This document shows, in pieces, positions 7,787 through 15,896 of a stretch of DNA of 34,707 nt (the first letter of the stretch is position 1; the number at the start of each line of letters is the position of its first letter). The notes beneath the pieces were generated by a model, which saw only the letters and a list, made by a program, of their open reading frames with translations, was not told the DNA's origin and searched no databases. Position numbers and translations under genes: made by a program. Location of the stretch: positions 1-34,707 of the forward strand of contig JABXIA010000101.1 of NCBI GenBank assembly GCA_013373325.1. Direction: 5' to 3'. The DNA comes from Paracoccaceae bacterium (GTDB taxonomy: Bacteria; Pseudomonadota; Alphaproteobacteria; Rhodobacterales; Rhodobacteraceae).

Positions 7787-9291
7787 TGGCGCCGCCTAAG
7801 GGGACCATCCGCGACTGGCTGAACACGCGCGCGGCTGAGGGCGGCACCGGCTTTGTCTTTCCGGACGGCGGCCGCGATCTCAGCTGGGCTGAGCTGCGCC
7901 GGACGGCAGATGCCATCGCCCGCTATCTGACCGGCAAAGGCATCGCCAAGGGCGAAAGCATCGCCATCCTGCATCCCAACGGGCGTGAAGCGCTCGAATG
8001 CCTGTTCGGGGTACTCTACGGCGGCTTCCGCGCCACCATGATCAATCTGGTCGCAGGCAACAGCGCGGTGTCTTACGCCCTGGAGCACAGCGGTGCCCGC
8101 TTTGCCTTTGTGCACGCCAGCCAGATGGACCTGTTCGAGCAGACTGCCAGCCTGCCCTTTCTCTCCCCTTTGGACCAGGCGGCAGCAACCGGCGGGTCAC
8201 CGGCAGAGCTGCATCCGCTTTCCGCCGGTGACCACGCCTTGCTGATGTACACCTCCGGCACCACCGGCCAGCCCAAGGGGGTGGTGCATACGCACGCCAG
8301 CCTGCTGGCGGGCGGGTGGACCACCGCCGTGGCGCATGAGCTCACTCCCCAGGACCGCGGCCTCTGCGTGCTGCCGATCTACCATATCAACGGGCTCTGC
8401 GTGACGGTAATGGGCGCGCTGATCTCCGGCGGCTCCCTGGCGATGTGCGCGCGGTTCTCCGCCAGCCGCTTCTGGGCCCATGTCGGCTGGTCAAAGGCGA
8501 CCTGGTTCTCGGTGGTGCCGACCATCATTTCGCACCTGCTGCACTCGGACCTGGACCCCGCCGACAGTACCAAGGCGCGGCTGCGCTTCGGCCGTTCGGC
8601 GTCATCGGCACTGGCCCCGGACGTGCAGCGCGCGTTTGAGAACAGGTTCGACGTCCCTATATTGGAGACCATGGGCTTGACCGAGACGGCGGCCCAGATC
8701 CTGTCAAACCCGCTGCCCCCCGGTATCCGCAAGATTGGCTCGCCCGGCATCGCCTTCGGCAATGAAGTGACGATCCTTGATGCCAAGCTTCAGCACATCA
8801 CTGACGGCAGCGAAGGCGAACTGGCCGTGCGTGGTCCCAACGCGATGCTGGAGTACCTGAACAACCCGGAGGCCACGGCCGCCACCTTCACCCCGGATGG
8901 CTGGCTGCGCACCGGTGACCTTGGGCGGATCGACTGCGACGGCTATGTCTTCGTTACTGGGCGCCTGAAGGAACTGATCATCAAGGGTGGCGAAAATATT
9001 GCTCCGCGAGAAATCGACGAAGCGCTTTACTCCCATCCCGACGTGATCGAGGCAGCCGCCTTCGGACGCCCCTGCAGCAGCTACGGCGAGACGGTGGAGG
9101 CGGCGGTGAAAATCCGCGACGGTTCTGAACTGACCGAAATGGAGCTGATCGAAATTTGCCGGTCTCAGCTCGGGAAGTTCAAAACGCCCGACGGTGTGCA
9201 TTTCCTGAACGAACTGCCCAAAGGCCCTTCAGGGAAAATCCAGCGGAACAAAATACTGGCGGTGATATCCAACACCCTCCGTCCTGTCTAA
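7783..9291 (+). CDS. AMP-forming acyl-CoA synthetase (class I adenylate-forming), candidate sulfoacetate-CoA ligase (SauT-like)
   Basis: Start overlaps the upstream stop (atgatg at 7783). Adenylation motifs LLMYTSGTTGQPKGVVHTH, GWLRTGDLGRID and KGGENIAPREIDEALYSHPDV; C-terminal PKGPSGKIQRNKI. Confidence 0.88.
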   Translation: MMAPPKGTIRDWLNTRAAEGGTGFVFPDGGRDLSWAELRRTADAIARYLTGKGIAKGESIAILHPNGREALECLFGVLYGGFRATMINLVAGNSAVSYALEHSGARFAFVHASQMDLFEQTASLPFLSPLDQAAATGGSPAELHPLSAGDHALLMYTSGTTGQPKGVVHTHASLLAGGWTTAVAHELTPQDRGLCVLPIYHINGLCVTVMGALISGGSLAMCARFSASRFWAHVGWSKATWFSVVPTIISHLLHSDLDPADSTKARLRFGRSASSALAPDVQRAFENRFDVPILETMGLTETAAQILSNPLPPGIRKIGSPGIAFGNEVTILDAKLQHITDGSEGELAVRGPNAMLEYLNNPEATAATFTPDGWLRTGDLGRIDCDGYVFVTGRLKELIIKGGENIAPREIDEALYSHPDVIEAAAFGRPCSSYGETVEAAVKIRDGSELTEMELIEICRSQLGKFKTPDGVHFLNELPKGPSGKIQRNKILAVISNTLRPV

Positions 9292-9376
9292 ACTGCGCGT
9301 TCCGGCAGCACCGTGCAACCGGAGCCGGGCACGTTGAACAACGGCTTAACAGGGCAGTTATTCGTTCAGAAAAGTC

Positions 9377-9420
9377 AAATGAAACCATTCCAGAGGGGGC
9401 TCTGGAATGGCTCTTCATTT
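9377..9420. terminator. Strong hairpin, likely bidirectional terminator between two convergent operons
   Basis: Perfect 11-bp stem ccattccagag (9385-9395) / ctctggaatgg (9400-9410) with a gggg loop, and flanking aaatga/tcattt outer pairing. Confidence 0.75.
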
Positions 9421-9422
9421 GG

Positions 9423-10961
9423 TCAATCGCTGATTGCGCCCTCCTCGTCCCGGCGCTGATGCATCTTGGCTTTGACCCGCGCGCCGACGATCAGCGGCAG
9501 CACAAAACCGATGATGGCGATGGCCCAGAGCGCGATGGCCAGCGGGCTGTCTATCAGCGTCCACCAGTTGCCGTTGTCGATGGTCACGGCACGGCGCAGG
9601 TTGTTCTCCATCGCATTGCCCAAGAGCGTGCCCAGGATGATCGGCACCAGCGGCACATCCAGCTTGCGCAGCACCCAGCCCATGACGCCGAAGCCGATCA
9701 TCACCAGCAGGTCGAAGGTGCTGCCGGAAATGCCGTAGATGCCGACAAAGCTGACCATCGCCACAATCGGCATCAGGATCCGGGAGGGGATCATCAGCAC
9801 GCGGGTGAACAGCCCGACCATCGGGATGTTCATCGCCAGCAGCATGAAGTTGGCAATGAACAGCGCCGCGATGAGGCCCCAGACCACATCCGGGTTCTGG
9901 CTGAACAGCAGCGGGCCGGGTGTGATATTCAGAGCCAGCAGAACCGCCAGCAGAACCGCGGTGGTGCCCGATCCCGGCACGCCCAGCGCCAGCATCGGCA
10001 CCAGCGCGCCACCGGCAGCCGCGTTGTTTCCGGCCTCGGGCGCTGCCACGCCGCGCGGATCCCCGGTGCCGAAGGTGCCTTCTTTGTCGACCAGTTTCTT
10101 TTCCATCGAATAAGAGATGAACGACCCCAGAGAGGCGCCAGCACCTGGCAGAACACCGGCAATAAAGCCTAAAAAGGATGTCCGAAGCATGGTCGGGGTG
10201 GTCTGCCGGATCATTGAAACCGGCGGATACAGCTTGCCGATGGTCAGTTTGCGCCCCGCGGCGTCGGATCCGCCGTGCCGGGTTTCCAGGAAAATAAAGA
10301 CCTCAGACAGGGCGAACAGGCCAACGATGGCAACCAGGAAATCCAGCCCGTCATAAAGATGCACTTCACCAAAGGTGAACCGCGGCACGCCTGTCTGAGT
10401 GTCGACGCCGATGGTCGCCAGACCCAGGCCCAGCGCTGCTGCAAAGGCCGACTTTGCCTGGTTGGTCGAAGAGACGCCGCCCAAGGTCATGAAGGCGAGC
10501 GCAAACAGCGCGAAATACTCCGCCGGGCCGAACAGAAGGGCGATCTTGACCAGCTGCGGCGCCAGCAGGATCAGCCCCCAGGTGGCCAGGAAGGCGCCGA
10601 CGAAAGACGCGATGCCCGACAGTGACAGCGCTTCGCCCGCCAGGCCCTTCTTGGCCATCGGGTGGCCGTCCAGGCAAGTCATCATGGCCGGCTCATCCCC
10701 GGGGATGTTCAGCAGGATCGAACTGATGCGGCCGCCGTACATGGCACCATAGTAGACGCTGGTCAGCAGGATCAGCGAGGGTGTCGCCCCCAACCCCAGG
10801 GTGAAGGCCAGCGGGATCAGGATGGCAACCCCGTTCGACGGCCCCAGCCCCGGCAGCGCCCCCATGATGGTGCCCAGGAAACAGCCCAGCAGCGCGAGGC
10901 CGATGTTCTGCCAGCTGAGCGCGATGGCAAAGCCGTCGCCAAGATTTGCGAGAAGCTCCAT
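9423..10961 (-). CDS. tctA: Second TctA-family large permease subunit
   Basis: 512 aa; GALPGLGPSNGVAILIPLAFTLGLGATPSLILLTSVYYGAMYGGRISSILLNIPGDEPAMMTCLDGHPMA is typical TctA. Confidence 0.95.
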   Translation of the reverse strand: MELLANLGDGFAIALSWQNIGLALLGCFLGTIMGALPGLGPSNGVAILIPLAFTLGLGATPSLILLTSVYYGAMYGGRISSILLNIPGDEPAMMTCLDGHPMAKKGLAGEALSLSGIASFVGAFLATWGLILLAPQLVKIALLFGPAEYFALFALAFMTLGGVSSTNQAKSAFAAALGLGLATIGVDTQTGVPRFTFGEVHLYDGLDFLVAIVGLFALSEVFIFLETRHGGSDAAGRKLTIGKLYPPVSMIRQTTPTMLRTSFLGFIAGVLPGAGASLGSFISYSMEKKLVDKEGTFGTGDPRGVAAPEAGNNAAAGGALVPMLALGVPGSGTTAVLLAVLLALNITPGPLLFSQNPDVVWGLIAALFIANFMLLAMNIPMVGLFTRVLMIPSRILMPIVAMVSFVGIYGISGSTFDLLVMIGFGVMGWVLRKLDVPLVPIILGTLLGNAMENNLRRAVTIDNGNWWTLIDSPLAIALWAIAIIGFVLPLIVGARVKAKMHQRRDEEGAISD

Positions 10962-10973
10962 GCGGCGCCCTCC

Positions 10974-11405
10974 TCAGAAGCCAAGCGGACCCTTGGCCAG
11001 CGACAGGCCGAGGATCAAATGAAAGGTGACATAGATGCCGATGGAAGTGCCGGCGCCCACGGCCACTGTTTCCAGCGGTCCCGATCCCAGGCGCCAGGCC
11101 AGATAGGCGGCGGCAAAAGCGGTAGCGATGACAAAGCCCGCGACCGGCAGCATTTCGGCGTAGAGGATCAGCACCACCACGGCCGCAGCAACTTCTGCCA
11201 GACGTGCCAAGGCGGGCCAGTGCGGCTCGGGGTCCGGGCGCAGCGCGATCACGGCACCCGAAAGGGCGAGGATGGCGGCAATGATCAGGGGAAAGGCCTT
11301 GGGGCCGACAGCATCTGAGAGAAAACTTTCCTCGATCGCAAGCGCGGCAATGACATAGCCGGCGGCAAGGATGATGCCGAAAACCCCGAAGATACGATCG
11401 CTCAT
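10974..11405 (-). CDS. tctB: TctB-family small permease subunit
   Basis: 143 aa hydrophobic protein (MSDRIFGVFGIILAAGYVIAALAIEESFLSDAVGPKAFPLIIAAIL) directly upstream of tctA on the minus strand. Confidence 0.9.
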   Translation of the reverse strand: MSDRIFGVFGIILAAGYVIAALAIEESFLSDAVGPKAFPLIIAAILALSGAVIALRPDPEPHWPALARLAEVAAAVVVLILYAEMLPVAGFVIATAFAAAYLAWRLGSGPLETVAVGAGTSIGIYVTFHLILGLSLAKGPLGF

Positions 11406-11476
11406 GGCGGTCTCCAGTTCGGGTATTCAGACGGGGCGGGCTGGCAGACTGCTGTGCCGAACCGCCCCGCAGCAGG

Positions 11477-12454
11477 TTACTTGATTATGCCGATGTCCTT
11501 GGAAATCGACTGGATCTGCGCAACCGAACCGGCCACGAATTCCTGGAAATCCGCCCCCTGCAGGTCCAGCGGCGCCAGGCCGTTGGCGGCCATGACCTCT
11601 TTCCATTCGCCGGAAGCATAGAGGTCGCCGATCTTCGATACCCAGGCATCATAGGCCTCGTCCGACATTCCGCCCGGCGCGTAAAAGCCGCGCCAGTTGG
11701 CTCCAATGGCCTCCACGCCTTGTTCCTTGGCGGTCGGGAAGTCCGCGAACTCACCCGGCAGGCGCTCCGGCGACAGCACTGCGATCACCTTGATGTCACC
11801 AGAGTCCACAAAGCCCTTGGCCTCAGAGATATCGCCAGTGAAGGCCTGCACGGAACCTGCCAGCAACTGGGTCACGGCCTCGCCGCCGCCGTCAAAGGCG
11901 ATGTATTTGACGCTGCGGACGTCCTCGATGCCATAGGCACTGGCCGCGATCAGAACCTTCAGGTGGTCCCAGCCGCCCACCGCGGAACCGCCGGCAACGG
12001 AGACCGAGGTTGGGTCCGCCTTGATGGTGTCCAACAGCTGCGGCAGCGTTTCGACCTCGCTGTCGGCAGACACCGCAATCACACCGTAGTCCGCGCCGAT
12101 CGCCGCCAGCCAGCGCACCTGATCCATGCTGTTGCCCGGATAGGCGCCCTGTGCCAGGCGCGTCGCGGTGGCGCTGGAGGCAGCAACGATCAGGCTGTTG
12201 TCGTCCGAGCGCTTGTTGACCACCTCGGCAAAGGCCACGCCGCCGCCGCCGCCAGCCAGGTTCACCACCTGCATGGTCTTGTCGATCAGTCCCAGATCCT
12301 GCAGCGACTTGCCGACCTGGCGGCAGGTAAAGTCCCAGCCGCCGCCCGGATTGGCCGGGGCGATGCATTCGGGGTTGTCCTGTGCCTGGGCCGCAAACGC
12401 GGACAGCGACAGGGCGGCAGCGGCAACCAGGCCGCGGGTGACGGTAATTTTCAT
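11477..12454 (-). CDS. tctC: TctC-family tricarboxylate-type substrate-binding protein
   Basis: Start ATG (complement) at 12454. Signal peptide MKITVTRGLVAAAALSLSAFAAQA; ECIAPANPGGGWDFTCRQVGKSL is typical of citrate/tricarboxylate TctC. Confidence 0.92.
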   Translation of the reverse strand: MKITVTRGLVAAAALSLSAFAAQAQDNPECIAPANPGGGWDFTCRQVGKSLQDLGLIDKTMQVVNLAGGGGGVAFAEVVNKRSDDNSLIVAASSATATRLAQGAYPGNSMDQVRWLAAIGADYGVIAVSADSEVETLPQLLDTIKADPTSVSVAGGSAVGGWDHLKVLIAASAYGIEDVRSVKYIAFDGGGEAVTQLLAGSVQAFTGDISEAKGFVDSGDIKVIAVLSPERLPGEFADFPTAKEQGVEAIGANWRGFYAPGGMSDEAYDAWVSKIGDLYASGEWKEVMAANGLAPLDLQGADFQEFVAGSVAQIQSISKDIGIIK

Positions 12455-12610
12455 GCGTTCCTCCTCAGGTCGTGGCCGGCGCACTCCCAAGCGCCGGAGA
12501 TCGCCCGCAACAATTCGCTTTGGCAGCTCAGTTTCTGCGGGTTAGACATGTTTACCCATTGAAGCTGTCACCAACCTGTCGCCGGTTTCAGCAAAGCGGA
12601 GCACCATTGA

Positions 12611-13282
12611 ATGCGGGTCTTGATGGTTGAGGATGCAGAGGATCTGGCCGAGGGGGTGACCGCCCACCTGGCCCGTTCGGGAATTGCCTGTGATCTGGCA
12701 CCGGACATCGAAAGCGCCCGCGACTGCCGGGCGGTGCAAGCCTATGACGCGGTGATACTGGACATCAATCTGCCGGACGGCTCCGGCCTGTCGCTGCTGC
12801 GCGAGATGCGCCTGGCGGGCGACCCGGCCCCGGTGCTGATGCTGACGGCGCTGACCTCGGTGGACGACCGGGTGGCAGCGCTGGATCAGGGGGCGGATGA
12901 TTACCTGGGCAAGCCTTTCGACCAGCGTGAACTGGAAGCGCGCCTGCGGGCGCTGGTGCGGCGCCAGATGGAGCGTAAGGATGAGCAGATCGTGCTGGGC
13001 TGCCTGGCCTTTTCGCCCAGCGACCGCAGCGCCCGGCTGGACGGCCGCCTGCTGGAACTGACCCGGCGCGAGGCCGCCCTGCTGGATATGCTGATCCGCC
13101 ATCAGGACCGCTACCTGTCCAAAACGCGGCTTTATGACTCGCTCTATGGTTTCGACGATGCCGATGTGGGCGAGAACGCGATCGAGCTTTACATCGCCCG
13201 CCTGCGCAAGAAGATCGCCGGCAGCGATATCAGCATCAGCACCCAGCGGGGGGTCGGTTACCGGCTGCATCTGAATGGCTGA
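12611..13282 (+). CDS. tctD: OmpR/PhoB-type response regulator, TctD-like
   Basis: Receiver (MRVLMVEDAEDLAEGVTAHLARSG, AVILDINLPDGSGLSLL, KPFD) plus winged-helix output domain. Divergent from tctC. Confidence 0.92.
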   Translation: MRVLMVEDAEDLAEGVTAHLARSGIACDLAPDIESARDCRAVQAYDAVILDINLPDGSGLSLLREMRLAGDPAPVLMLTALTSVDDRVAALDQGADDYLGKPFDQRELEARLRALVRRQMERKDEQIVLGCLAFSPSDRSARLDGRLLELTRREAALLDMLIRHQDRYLSKTRLYDSLYGFDDADVGENAIELYIARLRKKIAGSDISISTQRGVGYRLHLNG

Positions 13283-14666
13283 GCCGCGCCCGCCGCTTAC
13301 GCTGGGGGCCCGGGTGCTGGGGGCGGTTCTGCTGATCCTGCTTCTCGGCGGCGTGCTGGTGTCCGGCTCAGCCTGGCTGAACGGCCAGCAGGCCGCGCGC
13401 CAGGCCTATGACCGCATCCTGCTGGGAGCGGCCAGAGATATCGCCGAGTCGGTCCGGATCCAGGAGGGTGTCCCTGCCGCCGACCTGCCGGTCTCGGCTT
13501 TCCAGCTGCTGGCACAGGCTCCTGACGACCGCATCTATTATGCGGTGCATGGGCCCGGGCAGGCGTTCATAACCGGCGTTGATCCCGAAAGTGAAGTTCA
13601 GGTGCCGCCCCCCGGATCCGGCGGCCCGGATTACTTCGAGGCCCGCCTCAACGGCGAGCCCGCGCGCTTCGTCCGGATCACCCGCCGCTTCGCGGAGCGC
13701 AGCTTCTCCGGCCCAGTCGAGGTTGTGGTCGGCCAAACCCTGCGGGCGCGCAAGGCGATGACATCGGATCTGATGCTGGATGCGCTCCTGCCGATGGCAG
13801 TCGCAGGGCTGGCGCTCATGGCAATGGCCTGGCTGGTGATCCGCACCGCATTGCGCCCGCTGGAGGACATCACCAACGATTTGGCGCGCCGCGACCCCTA
13901 TGACCTGACACCGATTGCCACGGGCCGCCTTCCGCGGGAACTGCAGGTGGTGCTGGGTGCCATGAACCGGTTCATGGGGCGGCTGGACACTCAGGTCGAG
14001 GCGATGCGCAATCTGATCTCCGACACTGCACACCAGCTGCGCACGCCGGTGGCCGCAATGCGCGTGCAGGCGGAAACCGCGGTGGCCGAACCCGGCGAAG
14101 CCGCCCGCCGCAGCGCCCTGGAGCGGCTGCTGGCGCGCACCCGCTCGCTGGGCAGGCTGCTGGACCAGCTTCTCAGCCGTGCGCTGGTGGTGCACCGCAC
14201 CGACAGCGCCCCGCGGCGGCCCGTCGACCTGCGCGAGGTGGCACTGGAGATCATGGAGCGCGATGACCACGCATTGTTGGCCCCCGGCAGCGACCTGCGG
14301 CTGGAGATCGGAGAGGACCCGGTGATGGTGCTGGCCGATGCCTTTTCGCTTGGCGAGGCGGCCGGCAATCTGCTGGGCAATGCGCTCAGGCACGGCACAC
14401 CGCCGGTCGCCATAGGCGCAGAGCAGCGCGGCCGCGAGGCCATCCTGTGGGTGCGCGATGCCGGCCCCGGCCCGGCGCCCGCTGTTACGGAACAGCTCGG
14501 CAGCCGCTTCAACCGCAGCGCCGGCACCCAGGAGAACAGCACCGGCATCGGCCTGTCGATCGTGGCTTCCGTGGCCGCTGCCTTTGGCGGCCGGGTAGAG
14601 ATGGCGAACGAGGACAGCGGCTTCCGCGCGGCCCTGGTTCTGCCCGCTGCGGAGGAGAAACCATGA
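13275..14666 (+). CDS. tctE: Sensor histidine kinase, TctE-like
   Basis: 463 aa; two TM segments; H-box NLISDTAHQLRTPVAAMRVQAE; ATPase motifs NLLGNALRHG and GIGLSIVASVAAAFGG. Start overlaps the response regulator end. Confidence 0.92.
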   Translation: MAEPRPPLTLGARVLGAVLLILLLGGVLVSGSAWLNGQQAARQAYDRILLGAARDIAESVRIQEGVPAADLPVSAFQLLAQAPDDRIYYAVHGPGQAFITGVDPESEVQVPPPGSGGPDYFEARLNGEPARFVRITRRFAERSFSGPVEVVVGQTLRARKAMTSDLMLDALLPMAVAGLALMAMAWLVIRTALRPLEDITNDLARRDPYDLTPIATGRLPRELQVVLGAMNRFMGRLDTQVEAMRNLISDTAHQLRTPVAAMRVQAETAVAEPGEAARRSALERLLARTRSLGRLLDQLLSRALVVHRTDSAPRRPVDLREVALEIMERDDHALLAPGSDLRLEIGEDPVMVLADAFSLGEAAGNLLGNALRHGTPPVAIGAEQRGREAILWVRDAGPGPAPAVTEQLGSRFNRSAGTQENSTGIGLSIVASVAAAFGGRVEMANEDSGFRAALVLPAAEEKP

Positions 14667-15703
14667 TGCGGGCCTGGCAGATGCTGTTGCTCATCGCCGC
14701 TCTGCTGCCGGTTCCCGCCGCCGCGCAGGAGGCGGCCGTGCGATACGGCAGCGGCCCGGTGCCTTTCCTGATCCGTTCCACCACCGACAACAGTGTCATC
14801 CAGCCGGTCATGGAACGCTTTGCGGAATTGAACCCGGATCTGACAATCACCTACGAGCAATGGGGCTCAAACGCGCTTTTTGCCAGGAGCCGCGCGGATT
14901 GCCGGGATGGCAGCCCACCGGCCGACGCGGTGCTGTCCTCGGCCGTGCAGCAAATGGTCTGGCTGGTCAATGCGGCCTGTGCGCAACCGCACCGCTCGCC
15001 CGCGGCACTGGCGCTGCCGCCGTCGCGGCGCTGGCGAGACGAACTGTGGGGGATCACCACCGAACCGGCAGTGATCGTCTACAACAAGCAGCTGCTTGAT
15101 GGGGCCGATGTGCCGCGCAGCCGCTTTGCCCTGCTGGATGCACTGCGCGCCAAACCCGGCTTCTACCGCGGCAAGATCGCCACTTACGACATAGCCGCCT
15201 CCGGTCTGGGCTACCTGTTCGCCTACAGCGACAGCCTGGAAGCCACCACCTTTGGCGCGCTGATGGAGGGCTTTGCCCGGGTTGATGCTGTTGCCACCTG
15301 CTGTTCCGCCGAAATCATCGCTGGCGTTGCGGAGGGCCGGTTTCTGATCGCCTACAACGTCTTGGGATCCTATGTTGCCAACGCCTCCGCGCCGGAGGTC
15401 GGCACCATTCTGCCAGAGGACTACACGCTGGTGCTGTCCCGTGCCTTTATGATCCCCAAGCACGCCGCACAGCGAGGCGCATCTGCAGAGCTGCTCGATT
15501 TTCTGCTGAGCGCCGAGGCGCAAGAGATGCTCGTCAAAGCCGGTCTCGTCGCCGTGATCGAGGAGACCGGCTCCGGGCTTACCGCCAGCGCCCGCAGATA
15601 CATCCCTCTATCACCGTCCCTGCTGGTCGCGCTCGATGCCAACCGGCGCGCGCTTTTGCTCAAGTTCTGGAGCGATACCTTTGGCCAGGGCGCCACACCC
15701 TGA
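14663..15703 (+). CDS. Orphan periplasmic (ABC-type, Fe3+/class-like) extracellular solute-binding protein co-transcribed with the two-component genes
   Basis: ATG 14663 overlaps the kinase stop. Signal peptide MMRAWQMLLLIAALLPVPAAAQ; SBP features ITTEPAVIVYNKQLL and LSRAFMIPKHA...AQEMLVKAG. No ABC permease or ATPase adjacent. Confidence 0.8.
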   Translation: MMRAWQMLLLIAALLPVPAAAQEAAVRYGSGPVPFLIRSTTDNSVIQPVMERFAELNPDLTITYEQWGSNALFARSRADCRDGSPPADAVLSSAVQQMVWLVNAACAQPHRSPAALALPPSRRWRDELWGITTEPAVIVYNKQLLDGADVPRSRFALLDALRAKPGFYRGKIATYDIAASGLGYLFAYSDSLEATTFGALMEGFARVDAVATCCSAEIIAGVAEGRFLIAYNVLGSYVANASAPEVGTILPEDYTLVLSRAFMIPKHAAQRGASAELLDFLLSAEAQEMLVKAGLVAVIEETGSGLTASARRYIPLSPSLLVALDANRRALLLKFWSDTFGQGATP

Positions 15704-15896
15704 GCAGACTCAGGCCTTTTCACTCGCCGAAGTTCAGGCTGGGCTTTGAACTCCACGCCACTGGCGCCTCGATGCTGAAGATTTTCAACGTCCAGTGACT
15801 GACAGGACGCTGCCGCTGCGGCATTCGCGCGATTGCCTTCCGCACGCAGCCATGCTGAGGTGCGCGCAACAGAAGACCTCTCAGGGAGACATACAG

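Noticed and set aside
9156-10172. 338-aa plus-strand ORF overlapping the SauT-like 3' end and antisense to tctA
   Set aside because: Low-complexity Asp/His/Gln/Arg-rich shadow frame that crosses the terminator hairpin; the real tctA is on the minus strand.
11720-12562. 280-aa plus-strand ORF antisense to tctC
   Set aside because: Shadow frame; tctC has a signal peptide and TctC motifs.
15759-15797. gccactgg ... ccagtg considered as part of a cobalamin riboswitch
   Set aside because: Only a short fragment resembles a B12-riboswitch element; the B12 box (agccaggagacctgcc-like) and other conserved segments are absent.
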